A stretch of DNA of 64,000 nt from Spinellus fusiger (GCA_025094145.1 JALLLS010000001.1:806001-870000); one strand, 5' to 3'; shown: positions 33,701-45,765, numbered from the stretch's first letter. Program-made: numbers and translations. The notes: generated from the letters alone by a model not told the origin.

Positions 33701-33940
33701 GTATAAGTAAGGTTTTTAGATTACGAGTGGGTTGCCTTACTCTGTAAAAGTACCACCACAGTAACAATATTTATTCTCGTTATTACGGCCATGTGCACTG
33801 TCCCAAGTTAATTCGTTAAGCTGAACATGGCGTTTTATTGTTTTATATAGAAAAAAGAAGAAAGAGAAAGTGGCTAATGTATCAATGCAATAACAATAGT
33901 ATTCTATCTGTTTGCCTACATTGTATGAAAATTGCTTCAT
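30710..33940 (-). CDS. KAT14/CSRP2BP-like protein: PHD-like finger plus GNAT acetyltransferase
   Basis: A gene of about a dozen exons from ATG 33940 to TGA 30710-30712, all joined by GT-AG introns in phase. The N-terminus has a zinc finger (YCYCGGTFTE, then MTQCDTCQQLFHKDCLENS, then FQCSVCTQG), then WMTIVHLVIYNL and FFRWKEDVCAFIEEHW, a WHNTIASVL/AWWTLKK segment, a long charged linker, NLPANVARYRRKLNVRR plus LKRNLGLKIFDIDSH, and a C-terminal GNAT domain (ANIMLCRCFWDDIDVSE, FSIVALYRKCVIGCAFM, YITYVAVLPGWESAGIGQ, DITLHVSANNNAM, LYQKFGFKPEEFIVNFYDKY). This order matches animal KAT14 (CSRP2BP), a subunit of the ATAC histone acetyltransferase complex. The acetyl-CoA loop here reads GWESAGIGQ rather than the usual R/QxxGxG/A. 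Likely a nuclear acetyltransferase or scaffold subunit; residue-level activity is uncertain. Confidence 0.88.
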
Positions 33941-34665
33941 CGATGACAACTATAGGCTGTTGATCAACAATGGAGGAAGCTATGATTTTTATTTTTTATT
34001 TTTGGAGATAAATGCACGTGACCAGAGGATGTAGTGTGTTATGATGTAGCACAAAAAGGATACAATAGAAATGGAGAGGAAGATAAAGATACTTTTTAGT
34101 GATCATTCAGTTTGTCTTATTAATACTATTCTATGGTAATTTGGTATATTTTTTTAATAAATTCAATTGTCTCATACTAAAGCCTCTTATCTTAATTGAC
34201 TTTGACTGTGTTCTTGTTTACTCTCACTCAACGACCATCAGATTCTACTGGGAACAATGGCTTCTGATTGGCTAAGCTGTTTGCTCTCAACAAAGATGAA
34301 AGGTTTAAATATAAAATAAGACAATCACAATAAGTGAGATAATGCAAATTGTACGCTGTAAATACTTCAAAAATAAATGAGACAAAAATACAGGAGTGCT
34401 CAAAAACTTACCCTGTTTTTTGGATGATTTCAGTGATAACAACAAAAGAAAGATATATATCTGTAGAAAATTGAATTATAAGACACTCAGATTCCATTTG
34501 TCCTCATCATCATAAGCCTACAAAATCACATTGTATTATAAGATGAAAGTTCGAGTTCAACCCGACAAAAATACTTGTGATTTCTATTGGTACAAGAGGA
34601 AAAGGAAGAAAAAAAAGACACTGCAAACCCATAAAAGAGTGTATTGGATTGGCTGCTATATTATA
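33941..34665. other. AT-rich intergenic region, gene promoter side
   Basis: Upstream of the KAT14-like gene. No ORF with family resemblance and no clear promoter motif beyond AT-rich tracts. Confidence 0.4.
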
Positions 34666-35826
34666 CAGTATCCGGCAAAAACTATATAATCTTTTTCATT
34701 TTTCAAACTGTATTTTGCCAAAACAAAACAAAAATACTTATTCCTCATTTCTTCTTTTTCTGCTATAAAATCTATTATGTCTAACACTAATAAACAAGTC
34801 AATAAGCCTATTAGAAACAAGAAATAAAAATACTGACGACTTCACTCGTCAACTCATTGTTCATGAGGCCACTGTGAATGGTACCAGCCAAGTGGAGATT
34901 GCAGCCATGTTTAGCGTCATTAATTCTGCTCTCAGCCTTATCATGAAGAGATACAAGGGATCTGACTATTTCAAAGCAGGAAGGAGCTTTCGGTGCAAGC
35001 CTATTATGACGGAGAGGGACTAGAGAGAGGCTTCTCGCAAAGTGGCAAGGGACTCCTTTCAGAGCATGAAGGTGCTTCATCAGGGAATGGCCACCCAGGT
35101 GTCCATGAGAATATTTCAAAAAATGATGAAGAAAATTGGCCTATTTTCTTACAGGGTGATCAGAAAGTCTTCTCTCACTGACAAGCACAAGAAGTTGAGG
35201 TTTGGTGGTGGTGGTGGTGGTGGTGTAGGGTTTTCTTTTCTGGTGAAGGGGTTCATCAATAGTGCCAAATACACTAGCATTTTAGAAACAGCCCATTGCC
35301 CCGAACTGGCTTGTCTTTTTGGCACTGAATCCAGTGGTAGGCTATGTTCTTCAAGAGAACAATGCAAGTTGCCATACTAGTAAGGAGACTAGTCAATGGA
35401 AGGATGAGAGGGGCATAGTCACGATGGAGGGGTGGTCCTCTCATAGCCCTGACCTGAATCCAGGGATGAGCTAGACAGAGCAGCTCGCAAGAAGATGACC
35501 CCATCAAGCACCCTTCAATAGTTGGAGGTGCTCTTTTTAGAAGAATGGGAGAATATTCCCAAGGACACCACAGACACCCTCATCAACAGCATGCATTGGA
35601 GATGCAGGGCTGTCATTGAGGCCAAGGATAGAAACATTAAATACTAAGGGTTTCTGCCCATTCAATCTGTATCTATTATCCCATTGACCTTCTTTATACT
35701 TCATCTAATTCTGAAGTCTCAGCTGTGTGTGTTTGATGTGTGTTCCTTATGACAAACAATAAGTATTCTATATTAAAGAATCTTATCGAAAAATAAAAAA
35801 GATTATATGATTTCCACTGAATACTG
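34666..35826 (+). mobile_element. Internally deleted Tc1-type element
   Basis: The left end CAGTATCCGGCAAAAACTAT (after TA at 34664-34665) and the right end, inverse CAGTATTCAGTGGAAATCAT (before TA at 35827-35828), share about 40 imperfectly matched bases (ATATAATCTTTTT). Inside is a plus-strand Tc1 transposase with deletions and shifts: MSNTNKQVNKPIRNKK, a second HTH region (MRIFQKMMKKIGLFSYRVIRKSSL), a jump straight to KYTSILETAHCPELA, VGYVLQENNASCHTSKET (second catalytic region altered), a degraded PDLNP region and the tail IEAKDRN. The WSDES block with the first Asp is deleted. A (GGT) run encodes a Gly tract at 35203-35227. Confidence 0.8.
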
Positions 35827-35879
35827 TATATGTTTAATGTATGTTTTTATGACGAAGAATAAGTATTTTTTAATACATA

Positions 35880-36044
35880 AGCATGTCGGAATTTTAAATG
35901 TATACCTAAGATTTTTGCAAGTCATTGTATATCAAATAAGGTGTTTATATGTTTATCTTAATTTTTCAAAAGCTCTCAAGGGTGGCTAACATACCCAATG
36001 CGCAAATAGCACCAACACGCAAAAATAAAAAACAATTTGAACTG
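35880..36044 (+). repeat. Right end of a mariner-like element (third copy of this end)
   Basis: The block GGGTGGCTAACATACCCAATG through AATTTGAACTG, followed by TA at 36045-36046, matches the element ends at 16231 and 40506. Only the end is left, directly beside the Tc1 deletion element. Confidence 0.55.
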
Positions 36045-36046
36045 TA

Positions 36047-37035
36047 CGTTAAAATAAATGCCAGATAATCGAAAGTTGGAAAAAGTGAAAAAGAGATATA
36101 ATGACTATGAACTGTTTTAGCTTTTCGTGATTTTGAATTCTATTTTTTCCTGCCTAATTATGTTACTCTTCTAAATATTCCTTAGAACTGGTAATATAAT
36201 TCCTAATCATAAAAAGAAGAAGAAATATACCCCCAAATCATCTTTGTAATATTCAAATCTCTATAGAAAGAGTCGATCCCCATGATGATTTAAATCTATT
36301 ATGAATATCATTTGAAGTAGTCTTTTCATTGTAATAAATAACTTATCATCCATTAATCACTTGAATTATTCACTATTATCGAATAAATTTACTTAGATAA
36401 TCTTTTATTCTTCCTCATTGACTTGTTTAATATATTCAGAATAATTGTCTGTAAATGGATGAAAGTTAGTTGGACAGAATATCCATGAAAAATTTACACA
36501 GATCTTTTGTCCAATCAATTATTGTACGTATTGAATAATATGATTATATTATATTCAGCCATTCTTATGTAACATAGAATTCGTAGATGACTAATAAAAC
36601 AGCCATGAAATTTATTTTAGACAACTAATTACGTATTGAATTTCTGTATTTGATCATTTCCAAGAATCTTAAGATTGAACACTATCTTTGGAAAAGTTTG
36701 GAACCTTTTTTGAAATAAGTTTGGGATAAAATAAATTTAAAGATTCTAACACAGATTGAAAAATGGTTGGAACAATAATCTAAAAAGATTAAAGCGAAAT
36801 CCTACTGTATCAAATGTCCCCAGATGAATTCTTTATTAAGTAGGTCTATGCTTTAAACAACCATCATATACTAATACATATTGCTCCAAAAAAACCTATT
36901 AGATAACCCAAGATAAGGTTTCTTTTATTAAAAGAATTCCTTTCTTCAGCTTACTTTTTGTGACCGATCAGAATTGTTTCATTAAATCTTAATTATTTAA
37001 TGTTCATTGTAAGATTAAGATCCTAAAAATGTCGC
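36047..37035. other. AT-rich stretch without recognised genes
   Basis: About 1 kb of very AT-rich DNA with stops in every frame. Confidence 0.5.
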
Positions 37036-37449
37036 TTTTTTTTTTGTAAAAGAGCGGAGCTCATTTTTATTGTGAATTCACTGTATAATAAATATCACAA
37101 CTTTTGTTTTTGTGTTTTATAGGTTAATATTTAGTTGCTTAAGTCCAAATTAGCTTGCATATTGAAGACCAAGTGATCGGTTTTCTTCAAAATATGGACA
37201 GAGTTGAAAAGAGTGGCATCGAAAACAAAGGCCTGGAGGTGTTTCCAGATAGAGAGCATAACAGCTAAAAAGAGAGACAATGGGAATATCGGGGTGACAG
37301 GAGAGAGGAAAAAGGAAAGAGCTGAGTAGATGGTCAAGAGCAGAAATAGTAGGCATAGCATTAAAGTACCAATTTTTTTTAAAAAAAAAATTGTTCCAGT
37401 CAATAGTTAACCTATATCTAAATCTTTGAATGTATTTTGTCTCAAACAT
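37036..37449 (-). pseudogene. 5'-truncated LINE, 3' stub
   Basis: Read on the minus strand, the end of an ORF2 C-terminus is visible (SIWKHLQAFVFDATLFNSVHIL). It is followed by a 3' UTR that matches the 3' UTR of LINE copy 1 (CACAATAAAAATGAGCTC against CACAATAAATCCGAGCTC, then CTTTTACAAAAAAAA against CCTTTACAAAAAAAA). The poly(A) appears as the T run at 37036-37044. Dead-on-arrival insertion typical of LINEs. Confidence 0.65.
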
Positions 37450-37720
37450 ATTTCAAAAAATGTCTCAATATTTCTTGAAGATAGTGTATGTTGTTCCTAA
37501 TACAATCATTGTTGCCTCTGCTTCGGAATCTAAAGTGATATAAGTTCTCTGTACTGTGTTTTATTTTTATTTTTTTTAAAAAAAAAAAGAAAGATCATCT
37601 TCTCTACTCTGAGTCTTTCTAAGTCGTGCATCTTGGAATAACTATAGTCTCAATAAAACTCATGAATAATTTATAGGAGAAATTAATGCCAATAAACTCA
37701 TATTCACTCAGGCGTAAGTT
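37450..37720. other. Spacer
   Basis: AT-rich, no recognised gene. Confidence 0.4.
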
Positions 37721-39183
37721 AATGCTATCGTGAAGAAGGTCATACGAAAGGTCAGAACAACCCAGCTACAGGAACAAGAACAATGGGTACAAGTATCAAG
37801 GTTATCTAAACAGATCTACACTAAACTTGATATACACACCCAATACGACTTGCAAAGACTTTTTCATAAATACAGACGTATAATACAAAATTACCATAAT
37901 GAAGAGTGGTTTATCCCAGAAAGAATCAATCCAAACCTTATTCATAACCTCAAACAGTGAAAAGTCGACGCTCTGCAGATATTCAACTCTTTTTATAAGA
38001 GCACTGAATTTACAATAACACAGACGAGAGCTGCTACAAAAGTCTATGAACAGCTCAGGTACAGCCAAAGAGGGAATAGACTTGAAGATATATTATTAAT
38101 TTTATATTTATACAGCATCATATTGGAGGAGAAAGCTATTAAGAATATCCATAGAGAATTGAGAGGCAATAGATTTAGCAACACATAGTTCTCATAGCTG
38201 CAGGCATTATCTAAAAATCTTCTACCTAGAACAGAGGTTATTTATCGAACATGTTTACAGTATAAAAAGAACAGAAAAAAGCAGACCAGTGGCCTAAATA
38301 GTACTCTGATGCAATCTCTATCAAAGTATAGACGTAAAAATATGGGTAAGGCCTACAAAAAATCATGGAAGAAGTTTGAAAATGGTTTTTCTGTTAAGAA
38401 TGTAGATCTAGAAGTCTAAAGTGTACAAGATGTTATAAAATTTCTGTTAGATCATGTTTGTTTACAGCATTTAGCTTTGAATGAGTGTCAATAAGATATT
38501 TTTTCTGTCTTCAGGATTATAAATCCAAATAAGTTACCGTTTGCATACAACCAAGATATTAAAGACTTCTTCAAAGCATTGAAGTGTTTAGAAGTAAATA
38601 TCACCACAAAACCACAGTCGGAAGCATGACATCTTGACATCTTGATCAAATACATAAAACTGTAACTGTATTTCAGTACATAAGTATCAACATACAACTA
38701 ACAACAAAAAATAAATCTGTTACTGTAAATTCACATAATCTCAAAACTAAAGGGAGATATTGAGGTTACAATACAGAGACATACATCTTATTTTAGAAGG
38801 CGAATCCAATGCAGCAACTGGTGTAGTTATATATGCAAGAGAACTAAAGGAAACACAGCAGGAAATCTCAAAGTTAGGACCCTTTGAAGATAGGGAAAAA
38901 TAAGAAAGAATTAATATAAGATTGTTATCTATTTTTATGGAAAAAATCGAGGACATACAAGACATTTCTCAATATATGAAATATCAGTGCAGAGACAGTG
39001 GCCTACTGGATTAAGACTCATATGAAGAAGGCAGGAATTACAAAAGTATTCAGTACTCACTCTATCAGAACAGTATTGATTACAAAAGCATTTATAAGGA
39101 GTAATGGAATCAATAGTTTCAAAACACAATCAAATTGGATCACCAATTCATATACTTCTGAACATTACTACTACAGTTGGTGA
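37721..39183 (+). pseudogene. Tyrosine-recombinase relic (Crypton- or DIRS-like)
   Basis: Plus-strand blocks, separated by stops: an N-terminal helical segment (VSRLSKQIYTKLDIHTQYDL), VQDVIKFLLDHVCLQHLALN, NQDIKDFFKALKCLEVN and the C-terminal catalytic part VAYWIKTHMKKAGITKVFST, THSIRTVLITKAFI and SEHYYYSW. The HSIR block corresponds to the HxxR of tyrosine recombinases and the final Tyr-rich block to the nucleophile region. SVQDVIxFLxD...HLAxN is typical of the N-terminal core-binding half. It could come from a Crypton (DNA element) or a DIRS/Ngaro-type retrotransposon; no reverse transcriptase is seen, which slightly favours Crypton. Inactive. Confidence 0.6.
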
Positions 39184-39284
39184 AAGAAAAGAATTCAAGT
39201 TTTAATTTTTCCAACAAAACAATATTGCCCAATTATAAATATACACTTATTCTATTTCTTTTTCCATCATATGTCTACCTCATC

Positions 39285-39780
39285 TAACACTACTGAGCAA
39301 ACAACAAAACATCTCTTTACCAGAAAGAGAAATACTGGTGACTTTAATTGTTTTTATCATTTTACGTGAAGAAACTGTGAATGACCATTGAGATCTTTAA
39401 TAAATACTTTGATGAGCTAGCCCGTCTTTATAGAGTGAGTCGAGAAATAGACTATATTTTTCAAGAGGATAGTGTCATTAGATACATATGCAAAGTATTG
39501 ACGGAGTGAAAAGAGAAAGCGGTTAGAGTTACAATGAAGAACCGATGTTTACATAGTCCTAACCTGAACCCAATCGAATACCTTTAGGATATTCTGCACC
39601 ATGAGGTTCAAAAAAGGATGGCTGCTCAAAGTACTTTTAGGGACTCGGAGGCTGCTCTGTTACTCAAATGGCAAAAAGTACCATTAGAGATTATCAACAG
39701 TCTCATTTATAGCATGTCTCGGAGATGCAGGACTGCCATTGAAGCAAAGGGTGACAGTATTAAATACCAAGACTTTTTAT
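39285..39780 (+). pseudogene. Deleted Tc1-type transposase
   Basis: The plus strand begins MSTSSNTTEQTTKHLFTRKR, very like the start of the transposase at 15522 (MSNTTEQTTKPF). It then skips to a fragment with NEPMFT-like / LNPIEYL and ends SRRCRTAIEAKGDSIKYQ. Most of the catalytic core is deleted. Confidence 0.7.
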
Positions 39781-39949
39781 CTAATATGTTTTTATCTATC
39801 ATTCTGTTGACCTTATATAGAACATATATAAGTTTATGCTCTATACAGTGTGTTTCATGTATATTTTTATAACAAACAATTAGAAGAACATGATACAAGA
39901 AATAGAATTAGAGAATCCAAAACTTGAACCCTTTTCTTTTATTCACTAC

Positions 39950-40506
39950 ATAAGCGAATAGCTTGTTCATTGAGGCTGCTAGTGGGTGTGTTGAGCGGGA
40001 ACGCCAACGCTACCATAGAGTTCAAAGACTCCTTCAGCAACAGACTCTGCATCCTTAATTTTCCTTCTATCTCTCCTCTACCACTCATTCTTAACCCGTT
40101 TATCAAGGCCGGAAGCTACTATTGTAGTTGCTGTATTTATTTTCAGGATTGTCCGAGTTACTGTGAATATCTATTGTTGGACTTTGAATCGCCATAGGAT
40201 GACGATTATCTTTTTAGTGTCCTGTTTTCTTTGCTGACTCTATAGCCTTTTGAATGTCTATTCTTTACCATCATTCACTTTCATCTCTACTAAAAAATTA
40301 ATCAATTTTTCACTCAATTCGAGGTTTTATGTATTTCTATCTTTTCATGTTCTTTTCTTTATATTCTTCTTCTTCTACTTTTGTACTTGAAGTGTTTATG
40401 TGTTTATCCCATTTATTCAAACGATCTCATAGGGTAGCTAACATGCCCAATGAAGGATTAGCAATTAGCACCTAAAAATAAAAATAAAAATAAATACTTT
40501 GAGCTG
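39950..40506 (+). repeat. Second copy of the 15641-16231 segment
   Basis: Shares GTGTTGAGCGGGAACGCCAA, the RCVERERQRYHRVQRLLQQQ frame and the mariner-type right end CTTTGAGCTG before TA at 40507-40508. No transposase is attached on the left; a Tc1 remnant is there instead. Confidence 0.6.
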
Positions 40507-40835
40507 TATAAGTCAACAATACAATAACATGTTAGTGCACAGATACAGAGCTTCTTAGTTTTATTGTAATACATTTCTCCAACTTAACGTAGTAAAGTTT
40601 CGTGTGTAACTATATAATCATTACACATTACTTTTTAAGTCCCAACAGTGACTACGACCTAAAATTTATAGTTATGATTGGCTCTACTTTACACTACTGG
40701 AAAAGCAGAACTCGGATAGTCTAGTTGCGGAATAGACATAAAAAGGATGTGCTTCAGAAACAGAGACAAGCATTATAAATACACCGAAGCTTTTTGTTTT
40801 CATTTTCAATATCAAACTACTATCACCAAATTACA
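40507..40835. promoter_or_regulatory. Upstream region of the ZIP gene
   Basis: Roughly 330 bases between the mariner end and the ATG. It includes an ACATAAAAAGGATG stretch near 40735-40750 that could act as a TATA-like element. Zinc-responsive sites could not be identified with confidence. Confidence 0.25.
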
Positions 40836-42199
40836 ATGATATCCTCAAACATCCTATATGTTGCAATCTTACTCATATTTTTACAATTCATTAATGCTCT
40901 TGAAGGTAGGATTGATAGAAAACCGTGTATACTCGAGGCTAATTAATTTATTCATTATAGATGAAAGTGTAAATTTACATGAAAGTGATGATATTAGTGC
41001 AGACATTTGTTCTGCAATCCCAATTGAAGACTATAATCTTCCCTTGAGAATTGGCTCTGTTTTCATTATATTGGGTACCAGTGCATGTGGTATGAAAATC
41101 AGAACTACTTTTTATACTATTCTTTTCTTCTTTTCTAATTTATGCTAAATTATAATAGGTGTTTTTAGTCCTATTATGCTTTATAGAGTGAAATCTGATG
41201 ACACCCAATTCTTCCGTGATTGGATTCTTGTCATTGCGAAATTCTGTGAGTTTTTTCAAAGCATTTATCTCAAATTTTGTTACTTATTCTTTCTTTATAG
41301 TTGGTACTGGTGTCATTCTTGCTACTGCTTTTGTACATATGCTTCCTGAATCCTATGATAATTTCCATAGTCCCTGTCTTAGCGAAGGCTGGCTTTCCTA
41401 TGGCGCATTTGCCGGTGTCTTTTGCATGATTTCCTCCTTTGCCTTACAACTTCTTGAACTCGCCGCCGTCTCCCATTTTAAATCTGTGGCTTCTTCTTCT
41501 TGCACTACTGTTGATGAATGTGGACCAAGCCAACTAGAGTCTGGAGTAACACCCTATGCTGTCAAAAACAAGAGTATCAGTCAAGAAAACGCAAAAGTGA
41601 TCACCCAAAGCCATAGCCATAGCCATTCTGCTGGGTTTTTAGAGCAAGACAATTCTTATAATCTTATTGGCACTTTTATCCTCGAACTTGGAATTGTAAT
41701 GCATTCCGTTATTATTGGCGTAACACTTGCTACCACTGACAGCGACGAGTTTATTACCCTCATGATTGCTTTGGTCTTCCATCAGGTAATTCATAGAAAT
41801 TTTTTGCATTGGCAAAAGAAATATTGACCATTATATATGTAATAGTTTTTTGAAGGACTTGCCCTCGGTACACGCATTAATGAACTGAAATACAAAGGAC
41901 TCATGAAGCCCATTGCCATGGGTTCCCTTTACATTTTGATGACACCCATTGGTATTGGTATTGGTATTGGCATTCATTCTTCATTCAATAGCAACGCATC
42001 CACCAGCATCCTAGCACAGGCTATTCTTGACTCTCTTTCTGCTGGTATTCTTCTATACAATGCCTATGTATCATTAATGAGTATGGAGATCAGTCATAAT
42101 ACTGCATTTCACAATCAAAACTTTTCTCGAAAAGCAGTTTGTTTTCTATCAATGTACATCGGTGCTGGCATGATGTCTCTTATTGGAAAATGGGCTTAA
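40836..42199 (+). CDS. ZIP-family metal (zinc/iron) transporter
   Basis: Five coding exons with GT-AG introns of about 55-70 nt: the ATG exon from 40836, then exons starting near 40960, 41158, 41300 and 41852. Product about 330 residues. It has an N-terminal hydrophobic signal or TM, a short acidic luminal segment with ICSAIPIEDYNLPLRIGSVF (TM1), FGTGVILATAFVHMLPES (TM2-3 with the conserved His), a cytoplasmic loop with the metal-binding run HSHSHSAG, TM4 IVMHSVIIGVTLA, and TM5 HQFFEGLALGTRI; the QFFEG codons appear only after removing the intron near 41787-41851. This is the classic fungal ZIP layout (Zrt1/Zrt2-like) moving Zn2+ or Fe2+ into the cytosol. The Gly/Ile run IGIGIGIGI in TM6 is a short tandem repeat. 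Confidence 0.9.
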
Positions 42200-42568
42200 T
42201 GGTGATATTCATCATCATTGATTAATCATTTAGAAAAAAAATTAAAATACCTATAAGTATATTAGATATATATGTTATGTTATTTTATTTTATTTTTCAC
42301 ACTCTTATTTACGATGTTTCATATTTAAATAAAATTCATGCATTTCTTTTTATTATTATTTTGCAATTATTCTCTATCTATCATAACTAAAAAATAAACG
42401 CCACCTATTCAAAGCATATTTTTATTATTTCTAAGCATGAATTATAATGCAAATATTATTTTTCATTTTTATTGTTTTTTTTCTAGACCAATCAAACAAT
42501 GATAATTCAATCAGTTACATATTTCTTAAACTATCTAATAGTTACCCTTGTCTGTGAGTAAGAAGTGG
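42200..42568. other. 3' intergenic region between convergent genes
   Basis: AT-rich, holds the 3' ends of the ZIP gene and of the minus-strand coiled-coil gene. No separate gene seen. Confidence 0.5.
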
Positions 42569-45500
42569 CTAAAGACGAAGCAAGAAGCGACTGCATCTAT
42601 AAATTCGATTATTGATGAACTGATGAACTGATGCATTGTGGCTCTTATATATTACTACCTCATTTTCGGGGTCCTCATCTGAATCAATTATTTCATACAC
42701 CTTTGGTACACATATTTATATATAAAAAAAGTATTAGGATAAGGAATATTAATACCCATCTTTATTTTTCAAATAAGTTACCGAGCGTCCTTTTGTATTA
42801 GGTAGAATCTGAATAAAATACATTAATATATGAAGGCTAGCTGTTCTACATGGTGATAATAAAACATACACACCCTTCTTCGCTTTCTAGTCTGGGCCCT
42901 CGTTGAGATAGTTGGTGCAGTTGAACTAGCGATATTATGAGATGAGGCTTCACAGTCCTTATCTTTCTTGACCTCCACTCTTTTGTCATGGTTTGGTTTG
43001 TCTATTGTTGTGTTTACCAGGTCTTGACTGCCACATACATAAATGATAGTTTTTTTTATATAAGAAAATCCAACTGTGAACTTGTTTGATTTGCATTTTC
43101 TGAACTTACCTAGCATTGTTAACAACTGAAAATAAGCTACGTGTACTTTTTATAGGCAATTGAGCTTGTTTTTTTTGAAGTTGTTTATGAGACTCTTGTA
43201 AATCTTGATAACTACAACCCGTAATAAAGAAGAAAGAAAGAAACATAATAAGCAACACTACTTGATAAACACACTTCCCTTTCTCTCAACTCAGAAATAA
43301 CTGATTCTGACGATAAAGCTTGAGACTTTAATTGAATGATCTGTTCATTCAATGTACTGATATCTGTCTCTTTTCTTTACATGTGTATTTCAGATCAGTC
43401 ATTTTTCTTCTATTTTCTGTTTATCTTTTAATGTCTACTCACGAAATTCGCAGTTCCTTTAATTCTTGACTCATGCTCTTGAACCATACAAAAATTCAGC
43501 AGGAAATAATACACAGGGGTTCATTTTACCTCTCTGGTGTCCTTAAGATCTTTAATGACGACTGTATATTGTCTACAGGTTTCTGCATGATCGATATTAT
43601 TTCTATCGAGTCTATCGAGCAAGATTAGAGTCATATTATTAGAAAACATCCATGATAAATCTATAGAGTTTGTATTTACTGAGACTTTAATTCCTCGATT
43701 ATATTTCTTGTATCTACTCCTTTTTCTAATGTTGAGCCTTCGTATATGTCAAATATAACTTCAAGTTCTGAAATACTATATATTTTTTTTGTATAAAAAA
43801 GAACCCCGTTTAGTAATGTATAAATGCTTATCATCAAACAATATGTCTTTTACGTTGCATTGATAGTAGAAATACTACTTTTAAGATGAGTGTAAGAGCG
43901 TTCAAATTCTTTAAATAGCTCATGAACATTAGGAAATATCCCAGTCATTACACCAACACTGCTGGATATCTCTTGAACCTCCAGTCTTAGATCGTTTGTT
44001 TGTTCAAGTGTTTCCATTTTACGATTTTTTTCTGCCTCTAAATATACATATATATAAGTGATGACACTCATGAACAACACGTGTTTTAAAGTATTCATAT
44101 GAAATCTATACCCATTTGTCTTATTTCTATCTCGCTATTGACTTGTAGGCTGTGTTTTTCAAATTGTAGTGTCTTGATGCTATCTTTTGCTTCTTCTATT
44201 TCTCTTGATAAAGAGAGAACATGGGTGAATAGATCAAATGCTTTTTTCGGCTCTATTAAGAGTCAACGATGGAAATCAATCCATTAATCAACAGCCTATA
44301 GATCAACACTATCTATTTTATCATTGTTTGTACCCATAGCATGCAGTTTTTCTTGTTGACTGGCCGTTGCTTTTTCCAGAACAAAGTTATGCAGTCTTTC
44401 AAACATCTTGTTTGAATTGTTTTGTACTTGCTTGTGAGTAGAAATAAATTCTTTTAGTCTCTGAGTTACTGAAATAAAAATATCGTATTGACCTGACAGA
44501 TGCTTGATCCTATGAAAAGCATCCCATATTCATGTTAGTCATAGCCTACTACAATTCAACAGCAACTCCATCTTTTTGTTTTTATAAGTTGCTTGTGATT
44601 ACCAATCTTCCATCTGATCATAGCGTCTGAAACCACTCTTTACCAGTTCTGCCATATTCTGATTCTTCACTGTCTGCTCACTGACACGCTGTGATTGTTC
44701 TTGTAATTTGACTTCAAGAGTCTGGACTTGACGATTCGCTGAAGCCAGTGCCTTTTCTTTGTTGGCTATATTTTGTTTACACCATTCTGCAAGTTTATCA
44801 ATACCACTCTCTTCTTGATTCTTTGAGGGTCGTAAGAGAAAAGGAAGTGTCTGACTATCTGGAGATGGAGGTAGATTATTATCTTTTGACATAGACACAG
44901 ATAAAGATCTGGTATGTCTAGAAACCTCTCTCTGTAGTAGTAGTAGTAGTTTCATGCATACATACACATACATCGAATAAATCAGCAGAGGTGTCTTTTA
45001 TTGTACTGAAAAAGACTTACCTGGTTTTCAGAAATGGGCTCAGACATTGGCTCATGGATTAATGTATGGATAGAGGTTGCCCAAGGTGTTGATTTAGTAT
45101 CTGGTTTAGAAATTGGCACTGTTCTCTTTGATAAGATTTGACTATGGTTTCGGTATTCATCTGTCTGCTTTGTAGATGTGAATGACTGTCTTGGTTCTGC
45201 TATTGATTCTTCATCTGCCACTGATTCCTTCTTTGGTTGAATATAGGATTTATGTTTTGATTTTGGAATTTCACCGATTCTTTTAGAAAGAGACAAAAGA
45301 CTCGTCTTTTTTTCGGCCCCACATGAATCAAAAGAAGGTTGTCTGATAGTCTCTTTTAGACCAGGTTCAAGCCGTTTTGAATGAACTAGCGTAGGAAGCA
45401 GTGAAGAAAGGGTAGGATTGAAGTTCAAGGTGTGTTTTGCGTACTTTGTACTGGATCTTGCTTGTTCAATGGAATCTGTGGATAATTTTTGCTAAGCTAC

Positions 45501-45765
45501 ATTTGAGTTTCTCTGCTACTTTATAATATTATACATAAAATCCCAAGAGAGATGATGTTCATATTACTTCCTGACTGGATGAATTGCGCTTAAAGGTGGG
45601 AGGTACTTGTGAAGAAGTAGGTCCTGACACTACTCGTCGTGTTGGGTTAGGTCTAAAACTAAAGGCCACAGGAGCATAAAAACTTGATGACTTTTCAGTT
45701 TCCTCATTCTTGTTGCTTTTTGCACTAGAGGATTCTGATTTAACACTCTCATCTTGACTAGACAT
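42569..45765 (-). CDS. Multi-exon coiled-coil protein with a SUMO-interacting-like C-terminal motif
   Basis: From ATG 45765 (MSSQDESVKSESSSAKSNK) to TAG 42569-42571, with about a dozen small exons joined in phase (for example, exon 1 ends at GTAATA near 45567 and exon 2 starts after GCTTAG near 45494). The N-terminal about 250 residues are Ser/Lys-rich and disordered. Next is a short conserved-looking segment (SGIDKLAEWCKQNIANKEKA), then several hundred residues of heptad-rich coiled coil. The C-terminus has a basic patch (STRAQTRKRRR) followed by VYEIIDSDEDPENE, a hydrophobic-plus-acidic string of SUMO-interacting type. I do not recognise the family. The composition suggests a nuclear structural or chromosome-associated protein. 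The exon chain in the C-terminal third is inferred from splice signals and phase. Confidence 0.7.

Noticed and set aside
34811..35367. Gly-run protein (GGT repeats) as a separate gene
   Set aside because: The run arises inside a deleted Tc1 transposase, from expansion of the Gly-rich block before the VMVWG motif.
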